Assembly (NCBI RefSeq): GCF_900102035.1
Contig: NZ_LT629689.1
Coordinates: 2,108,001 to 2,172,000 of the forward strand
Source of the DNA: Pseudomonas extremaustralis
Lineage (GTDB): Bacteria > Pseudomonadota > Gammaproteobacteria > Pseudomonadales > Pseudomonadaceae
Direction: 5' to 3'
Length of the DNA stretch: 64,000 bases
Both the position numbers and the translations under genes were made by a program. Shown here piece by piece: positions 57,901 through 64,000 of the stretch (positions are counted from its first letter, which is position 1; the number at the start of each line of letters is the position of its first letter). Under the pieces are notes generated by a model. It saw only the letters and a list, made by a program, of their open reading frames with translations. It searched no databases and was not told where the DNA came from.

Positions 57901-60055
57901 GGTCCAGGGACACGTCCTTGTCGGCCAGCACCACGGTCGCGCCTGCGGCCAGGGGTACGTAGAGCTCCAGGGCGAAGATATCGAACGAGAACGTGGTCAA
58001 CGACAACAGGCGCGCGTCAGCGCCGATGACCAGGGTGTCGGCCATGCCATGGGTGAAGCTGCTCAGGGCAGCATGACGCACCATCACCCCTTTGGGTTTG
58101 CCGGTGGAACCGGAGGTGTAGATCACATAGGCCAGATGCTCACCCGTCAACTCGATGTCGGGATTGGCGTGGCTGTAGCGCCCATCTTCCTGCGCGTCCA
58201 TGAACAGCACGTGCTGCTCGACGGCCAGAGACAACCGTTGGTGCAGGTCGCCGGCAGTCAGCAACACGTGGGCCCGACTGTCTTCGAGCATGAAGGCCAA
58301 CCGATCCGCCGGGAACTGCGGATCGAGCGGCACATAGGCACCGCCCGCCTTGAGGGTTGCCAGCAAGGCCACCACCATGTCTACCGAACGGTCCAGCGCC
58401 ACGGCCACCAACACATCGGGACCGACTCCGGCGGCGCGCAGACGGTGGGCCAGGCCATTGGCGCGGCGGTTCAGCTCACCGTAACTGAGCGCCTGGCCGT
58501 TGCAGACCAATGCCGTCGCGTCCGGCCGCACGTGGGCCTGGGCTTCCAGCAGGCAATGCACACCCACGTCCTGAGCGAAGGCTTTGTGCGTGTCGTTCCA
58601 GCCGTGCACCTGCTGCTGCCACTGGGCATCGTCCAGCAGCGGCAGCTCGCCGATGCGACCACTGCAATCTTTGGCCACCCGCTGCAGCAAGCGGTGCCAA
58701 TGCGCAAGGAAACGTTCAAGGCTCGGGGCGTCGAACAGGTCGGTGGCGTAAGTCAGGGAGGCCTGGATACCGTAAGCCGACTCCTGAGTGTCGAGGCTGA
58801 GGTCGAACTGCGAGGTCTTGCTGTCCCACTCCAGCCCCTGCACATGCAGGCCGGTCACGCTAGCGCCGGTAAGCCGGGTGTCGGTCTGGTGATTGAACAT
58901 CACCTGGAACAACGGGTTGTAGCTCAGGCTGCGCTCCGGCTGCAGCGCTTCCACCAACTGCTCGAATGGCAAGTCCTGATGAGCCTGGGCTTGCACCGCG
59001 CGCAGACGGGTTTGCTGCAGCAGTTCGCGGAAGGTCATCTGGCCGTCGATATCGGCCTTGAGGATCTGCGTGTTGACAAAAAAGCCGATCAGGCGCTCGG
59101 TTTCCACGCGGTTGCGGTTGGCCACCGGCACGCCGATGCGAATGTCGTTCTGGCCGGTGTAGCAATGCAGGACCGCCTGGAACGACGCCAGCAACAACAT
59201 GAAAACCGTCACGCCTTCGCGCTGCGCCAGCGTCTTCAGGCCCTCAACCAGAGAGGCTTCCAGGCTCAGGTCCAGACGCGCACCACGGAAGCTCTGCACC
59301 GCAGGCCGTGGGCGATCCATGGGCATTTCCAATACCGGCTGCACACCGCCGAGCATGCCTTGCCAGTAATCCAGTTGACGCTCACGCTCGCCGGCTTCCA
59401 TCCAACTGCGCTGCCACAGCGCATAGTCGGCGTACTGGATCGGCAAAGCCGGCAATTGCAGGTCGCGCCCCTGAACATTGGCGGCATACAGCTGCACCAG
59501 CTCGTCGACCATCACCTGCATCGACCAGCCATCGGACACGATGTGATGCTGCACCAGCACCAGCACATGCTCCTGCGGGGCCAGGCGCAGCAGCTTGACC
59601 CGCAACAGCGGGCCTTGCTGCAAATCGAACGGCTGGGCGATTTGCGCCTCGACCAGCGCCTTGAGTTCCGACTCTTCGGCCTCGACCAGCGCGATATCCA
59701 CCTGCGCCCGATCGGCGATGACCTGCAAAGCACTGTCGCCGTCCTGCTGCACATGCGTGCGCAGGCTTTCATGGCGCATCACCAATGCGTCAAAGCTGCG
59801 CTGCAACGCGGCCACGTCCAAGTGACCGCTCAGGCGCAAAGCCCGGGGCACGTGATAGGCCGTGCTCTGCGGCTCCAACTGCCACAGAAACCACTGCCGC
59901 TCCTGGGCATAAGAGAGTCGAAGCGGCTCGCCTTCCTGGCGCTTGAAAACCGGGGCAATCTCAAACAGGTTGATGCCTTGCTGCTTGAGCATTACCGCCA
60001 ACGCTTTCTTCTGTTGCGCAGAAAGTGAACCTACCGACTCGATTAATGCTTGCAC
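45911..60055 (-). CDS. pvdJ: Pyoverdine NRPS, four modules: Gly, Lys, fOHOrn+E, X
   Basis: A 4714-residue synthetase. Module 1: C about 45-480, A (SFDIFALEL near 690), T near 1030; pocket D-I-L-Q-L-G-L-I-W-K, glycine. Module 2: C from 1088 (HHIISDAWS near 1215), A near 1735, T near 2087; pocket D-G-E-D-H-G-T-V-V-K with two acids, probably lysine. Module 3: C from 2146, A near 2794, T as GGDSI near 3144, epimerisation domain about 3180-3625 (HHLVVDGVS near 3325); pocket D-G-E-V-C-G-G-V-T-K, probably formyl-hydroxyornithine, made D. Module 4: DCL condensation (HHILMDGWS near 3796), A near 4306, T near 4650; pocket D-V-W-H-F-G-R-I-N-K, unassigned. Lys and fOHOrn could be swapped. The symbol is positional. 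Confidence 0.92.
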   Translation of the reverse strand: MQALIESVGSLSAQQKKALAVMLKQQGINLFEIAPVFKRQEGEPLRLSYAQERQWFLWQLEPQSTAYHVPRALRLSGHLDVAALQRSFDALVMRHESLRTHVQQDGDSALQVIADRAQVDIALVEAEESELKALVEAQIAQPFDLQQGPLLRVKLLRLAPQEHVLVLVQHHIVSDGWSMQVMVDELVQLYAANVQGRDLQLPALPIQYADYALWQRSWMEAGERERQLDYWQGMLGGVQPVLEMPMDRPRPAVQSFRGARLDLSLEASLVEGLKTLAQREGVTVFMLLLASFQAVLHCYTGQNDIRIGVPVANRNRVETERLIGFFVNTQILKADIDGQMTFRELLQQTRLRAVQAQAHQDLPFEQLVEALQPERSLSYNPLFQVMFNHQTDTRLTGASVTGLHVQGLEWDSKTSQFDLSLDTQESAYGIQASLTYATDLFDAPSLERFLAHWHRLLQRVAKDCSGRIGELPLLDDAQWQQQVHGWNDTHKAFAQDVGVHCLLEAQAHVRPDATALVCNGQALSYGELNRRANGLAHRLRAAGVGPDVLVAVALDRSVDMVVALLATLKAGGAYVPLDPQFPADRLAFMLEDSRAHVLLTAGDLHQRLSLAVEQHVLFMDAQEDGRYSHANPDIELTGEHLAYVIYTSGSTGKPKGVMVRHAALSSFTHGMADTLVIGADARLLSLTTFSFDIFALELYVPLAAGATVVLADKDVSLDPEAILSLVQREAISVVQATPSTWRMLLDSERGALLRGVKCLCGGEALPADLAQRMLAQQGSVWNLYGPTETTIWSAAHELLEPLPFVGRPIANTSLFILNADFTPCPVGASGELLIGGVGLARGYHGRAAMTAERFVPNPFARHGERLYRTGDLARYRVDGVVEYIGRVDHQVKVRGFRIELGEIEACLREQPAVREAAVVADHDQLLAYLVTGQPIPEDEQARLREQFKAALREQLPEYMVPAYLVFLPRMPLTPNGKLDRKALPKPDAGVLQKRYVAPVTERECQVAAIWAQVLGMPQVGQDDHFFEIGGHSLLATRVVSRVRQALGIDVPLKNLFEQPVLGRFVQSLSGTAHDMLPITRSAPDRSSALSFAQERQWFLWQLEPQSAAYHIPVALRLRGALDRQALQRSFDCLIERHETLRTVFAVEGERTVQHLVASARLLIDEEVLYSDDPDALKARIEEEIARPFDLCKGPLLRVKLLRLAADDHVLVLVLHHIISDAWSMEVMVEEWVQGYAAFSQGLEPHLPALPIQYADYAVWQRDWMAAGEQARQLTYWRERLAGEQRVLELPLDYPRPAVQSHRGARLDLMLEAALVDALHTLARSQGVTLFVLLLASFQTLLYRYSGQSDVRVGVPIANRNRVETERLIGFFVNTQVLKADITGELAFAELLQQVKRAALEAQAHQDLPFEQLVEALQPERSLSHSPLFQVMFNHQTDARSEASAQSIAGLCVEGLAWDSHTAHFDLSLDTQVSADGLWASLTYATDLFDARTIERMAGHWLGLLRSVVKTPTQPVGRLPLLATEEQHRLQQAWNSSSPAVLWQAGVHRLFEAQVLQRPQAVALVLDGESLSYAELNRQANRLAHCLVEQGVGPEVLVGVAVERSFAMVVSLLAILKAGGAYVPLDPQYPRERLAHMLEDSGVGLVLTQSHVPIALPEGVTALAIDWVPMAHYAEDNLAVMIDPHNLAYVIYTSGSTGKPKGVAIDHGALNEFAHIAADYSRLTPNDRVLQFATLNFDGFVEQLYPALIHGAAVVLRGPELWDSGRLYIEILGQGITVADLPTAYWNLFLLDCLAAGPRSYGALQQVHIGGEAMPLDGPAQWLRAGLGHIRLLNTYGPTEATVVSSTLDCTAGQEVIGTTASPIGRSLPGRGLYVLDRDLNLAPLGTVGELYIGSACGLARAYLNRPLLTAERFVADPFSGSGGRLYRTGDLARYRADGIIEYVGRVDHQVKVRGFRIELGEIEALLLAQAGIREAVVLASDNQLLAYLVAEQHDTDALGEVLNTTLREQLPDYMVPAHLIFLERLPLNPNGKLDRQALPKPDARHSLRNWVAPVGAIEQQVAAIWADILGVVQVGRTDHFFELGGHSLLAMQVASRLRQVLALEVPLRMLFEQPRLQGFVAALLALEGAGGVSAPVLVPVARDRQLPLSYAQERQWFLWQLDPESAAYHVPSALRLKGRLDLAALQRSFDCLVARHESLRTVLRQDSAGAVQVVGEPAPVAITHGAVLATDLQARVEASIARTFDLEQGPLLRVDLLRIAEDDHVLVLVQHHIVSDGWSMQVMVDELVQLYGAFSQGQDLQLPALPIQYADYAVWQRDWMAAGEKARQLDYWHGLLAGEQPVLELPFDFQRPAQQSHRGARLRVELPAPLVSGLNALAQQEGVTMFMLLLASFQTLLHRYSGQEDIRVGVPIANRNRAETERLIGFFVNTQVLKADIDGRTTVAQLLQQVRQRALDAQAHQDLPFEQLVEALQPERSLSLNPLFQVMFNHQVASRATLEQASSELRVEELAWNSHTAHFDLDLDVYEWGEGISATLGYATDLFAPATIARMAGHWQNLLQAMVADPQQPIGQLTLLDEEEQRQILQVWNQSDAGFPAQRLVHELVADRARETPQAIAVKFDAQTLTYGELDRQANQLAHALIARGVGAEVRVAIAMPRSAEIMVAFLAVMKAGGVYVPLDVEYPRDRLLYMMQDSRAQLLLTHSSALPQLPIPEGLDTLAIDHTETWSRFSDTAPSVDLDGDNLAYVIYTSGSTGMPKGVAVAHGPLVAHIIATGERYETSPADCELHFMSFAFDGSHEGWMHPLINGASVLIRDDSLWLPEYTYQQMHRHNVTMAVFPPVYLQQLAEHAERDGNPPKVRVYCFGGDAVAQASYDLAWRALKPTYLFNGYGPTETVVTPLLWKARKGDPCGAVYAPIGTLLGNRSGYILDAQLNLQPIGVAGELYLGGEGVARGYLERPALTAERFVPDPFGQPGRRVYRSGDLTRGRLDGVVDYLGRVDHQVKIRGFRIELGEIEARLREQDNVGETVVVAQEGPTGKQLVAYVVPASSAINETEWRDSLRRALKTRLPDYMVPAHFMFLVQMPLTPNGKLDRKGLPQPDISLMQQTYVAPRSELERKIAGLWADVLRLPRVGLNDNFFELGGDSIISIQVVSRARQAGILFTPKDLFQHQTVQSLAAVAQTGGQGLVIDQGPATGEALLLPIHQYFFQEDIAERHHWNQSVVLRPGARLDVAILSTALAALVSHHDALRLSFTRSSAGWQAHYREVESSGSLLWQTTLADLDALEALGLQAQRSLDLAGGPLMRAVLVELPDQSQRLLLVIHHLVVDGVSWRILLEDLQTAYTQLQAGQVVSLPAKTSSTQTWAKRLQAHAQSPALQEELRFWQAQLQGVDADLPCDNPQGGRQNSLAITVGTHLDQSWTRRLLQEAPAAYRTQINDLLLTALARVITRWTGGDFLAVKLEGHGREDLFDDIDLTRTVGWFTSMYPLVLTPAASLADSVKRIKEQLRAVPDKGIGFGALRYLGDDEARRTLGGLAQPRITFNYLGQFDGSFEGDIAHAFFTPTGEGAGADQSEHASLGNWLDINGQVYGGELNLSWSFSREMFSEATVQRLADAYEQELKALIEHCCLAAHQGVTPSDFPLARLSQVQLDEFALAAADDVYPLSPMQQGMLFHALYEPQAGDYVNQMRVDVDGLDIPRFRAAWQAALDNHDILRTGFIWHGDLEQPLQVVHRQARLPFIETECPEGADQNKQLDLLADSQRLQGFSLESPPLVRIALAHTGPQRCHLIYTSHHILMDGWSSSQLLGEVLERYAGHVPPAQVARYRDFIAWLQAQDKTLREAFWKSQLAELDEPTRLFQALPRDKERDASGLGEHAHELNVTQMARLKAFAQGQKITLNTLVQSAWLLLLQRYTGQDTVAFGATVSGRPAELRGVEQQVGLFINTLPVVATPRPDMPASQWMQQIQQQNLALREQEHTPLFELQRLAGLGGEALFDTILVFENYPVSAVLEQGAPQGVRFGHVSSREQTHYPLSIAVGVGETLTLHYSYDLAEVEAPTVERINQHLLHLLAELVAKPQAPLAQLTMLTEPEHKALMEQGKGPLDDTLCPLVQHQFEQQVRRTPQATAAIFGEQQLTYEALNRRANRLANGLIKQGVGPDSLVGIALERSFDMLVGLLAILKAGGAYVPLDADYPEARLAYMLKDSGVKWLLTPSHLNLPAANGVQCLSLEGDQAWLQGCAETDPQVAVNGQNLMYVIYTSGTTGNPKGVGVTHEALAQRLQWMQNTYALQADDVLLQKAPMSFDVSVWECFWPLISGSRVVIAAPGEHRDPVRLMELIQAFGVTTLHFVPSLLQLFIETPGVAQCSSVRRVFSGGEALTADLRDQILRTLPTVVLHNRYGPTETTINATWWACSLEEGVRSPIGRPLGNVICRVLDGDLNPVPVGVAGELCVGGSGLARGYLGRPGLSAERFVADPFDSSGARLYRTGDRVRWADDGALEYLGRLDHQIKIRGFRVELEEIRARVMLQADVVQAEVILRQGSGGAQLIGYYVARSSAPDDAEHGQALRSALQAQLPDYMVPKQFVRLPHMPLSPSGKLDFKALPEPDNQVVQGQYAAPHSDLEKQLAAIWQEVLDVRQVGLNDNFFELGGHSLLVINVMSRIQLELGVKISVHELFQHTRLGQLADHLQALGSGVSTEKLAFLDSLLDEMEQR

Positions 60056-60065
60056 GCCACGCCCC

Positions 60066-63392
<3,327 letters not shown>

Positions 63393-63395
63393 GGG

Positions 63396-64000
63396 TCAAA
63401 TCGCCTCTAGTTCGCTCAAAAAGTCACGAAGATCGTCGAAATCCTCCGCGCTGCCGGCGCGGAAGGTGGCTGCGGCCTGCACGTAGGCGCGCAGGGTTTC
63501 GGTCTGGAACACTTCCACCAGCGGCACTTCCAGGCCCAGTTCGGCCTGGACCCGCGAGGTGATCTGGATCGCCAGCAACGAGTGGCCGCCGACCTCGAAG
63601 AAGTTGTCGTTCAGACCCACGCGCGGCAGGCGCAGCACCTCGGCCCAGATCGCGGCGATGTGCTGCTCCAACTCGGTTTCGGCGGCGACGTAGGCCTGTT
63701 GCATCAGGCTCGCGTCCGGCTCGGGCAGGCCCTTGCGGTCAAGTTTGCCGTTGGGGGTCAGCGGCATGCGCTCCAGGAACATGAAGTGCGCGGGCACCAT
63801 GTAGTCCGGCAGATGGGCTTTCAGGGCACGGCGCAGGCTGTCGCGCCACTCGGTTTCGTTGATTGCAGAGGACGCCGGCACCACATAGGCCACCAGTTGC
63901 TTGCCGGTCGGGCCGTCCTGGGCCACCACCACGCTTTCGCCGACGTTGTCCTGCTCGCGCAGACGCGCTTCGATCTCGCCCAGTTCGATACGGAAACCGC
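63396..64000 (-). CDS. pvdI: Pyoverdine NRPS, 3' end of upstream gene (partial)
   Basis: The frame is open to the window edge; 201 codons are visible. They cover the end of an adenylation domain ([13 protein letters not shown]; the A10 lysine in [14 protein letters not shown]) and a carrier protein (FFEVGGHSLLAIQ). The C-terminal docking tail ends FDDLRDFLSELEAI, as I recall for PvdI of P. aeruginosa. The adenylation tail is nearly identical to that of module 3 in the 4714-residue synthetase, so it probably activates the same residue (formyl-hydroxyornithine in my reading). The carrier has GGHS, not GGDS, and no epimerisation domain follows. The symbol is tentative. Confidence 0.85.
   Translation of the reverse strand, partial: GFRIELGEIEARLREQDNVGESVVVAQDGPTGKQLVAYVVPASSAINETEWRDSLRRALKAHLPDYMVPAHFMFLERMPLTPNGKLDRKGLPEPDASLMQQAYVAAETELEQHIAAIWAEVLRLPRVGLNDNFFEVGGHSLLAIQITSRVQAELGLEVPLVEVFQTETLRAYVQAAATFRAGSAEDFDDLRDFLSELEAI

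Noticed and set aside
57668..60028. A 786-codon plus-strand open frame
   Set aside because: Antisense shadow of the Gly module; no family resemblance and strongly biased composition.

Overview
The window reads as a chromosomal segment of a Pseudomonas of the P. fluorescens group. The evidence is high GC with tight operons, a pyoverdine locus (pvdP, pvdM, pvdO, pvdF, pvdE, fpvA and peptide-chain NRPS genes) with PvdS-type promoters, a methionine gamma-lyase/MdeR pair as in P. putida, and two families of Pseudomonas REP-type inverted repeats. No tRNA, rRNA, insertion sequence, phage gene or CRISPR array was seen.

Layout. (1) 1-7022, minus strand: exopolysaccharide genes in the order LMW tyrosine phosphatase, Wzc-type co-polymerase/tyrosine kinase, UDP-glucose dehydrogenase, Wzx-type flippase, hexapeptide acetyltransferase, glycosyltransferase (cut by the window edge). 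A divergent 102-codon gene at 7234 looks like a detached C-terminal domain of phosphomannomutase. (2) 7589-17299: a degenerate PAP2-like membrane protein, then a sulfur locus: LysR regulator, 3-mercaptopropionate dioxygenase-type enzyme, four-domain rhodanese, chemoreceptor, sulfonate-type binding protein, flavin monooxygenase and SfnB/DszC-like oxidoreductase. (3) 17305-23804, minus strand: TonB-dependent receptor, beta-propeller phytase, ExbB, ExbD, TonB. This looks like a dedicated phytate system, with a convincing Pho box before the receptor. A second Pho-like box precedes a divergent degenerate GGDEF protein and its AraC-type partner. (4) 26126-30244: LysR, YcaC-like hydrolase, YtcJ-like amidohydrolase and a membrane-anchored ABM-domain protein. 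(5) 30446-32293: mdeR and mdeA. (6) 32290-41659: pyoverdine maturation, formylation and export genes and the receptor, with paired IS boxes (TAAAT-N16-CGT) in both divergent intergenic regions. (7) 41793-64000, minus strand: four consecutive NRPS genes, the first incomplete, the last carrying the thioesterase.

How the genes work together. The adenylation pockets read in order as (probably formyl-hydroxyornithine, from a partial module)-Ser-Gly-Lys-D-formyl-hydroxyornithine-X-Ser, then release by a thioesterase. PvdF makes the formyl-hydroxyornithine, PvdE exports the acylated precursor to the periplasm, PvdP/PvdM/PvdO mature the chromophore there, and FpvA takes up the ferric product. pvdN, often found next to pvdM and pvdO, is not in this window. 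Residue assignments for Lys, fOHOrn and X rest on pocket reading from memory of published codes and should be treated as predictions.
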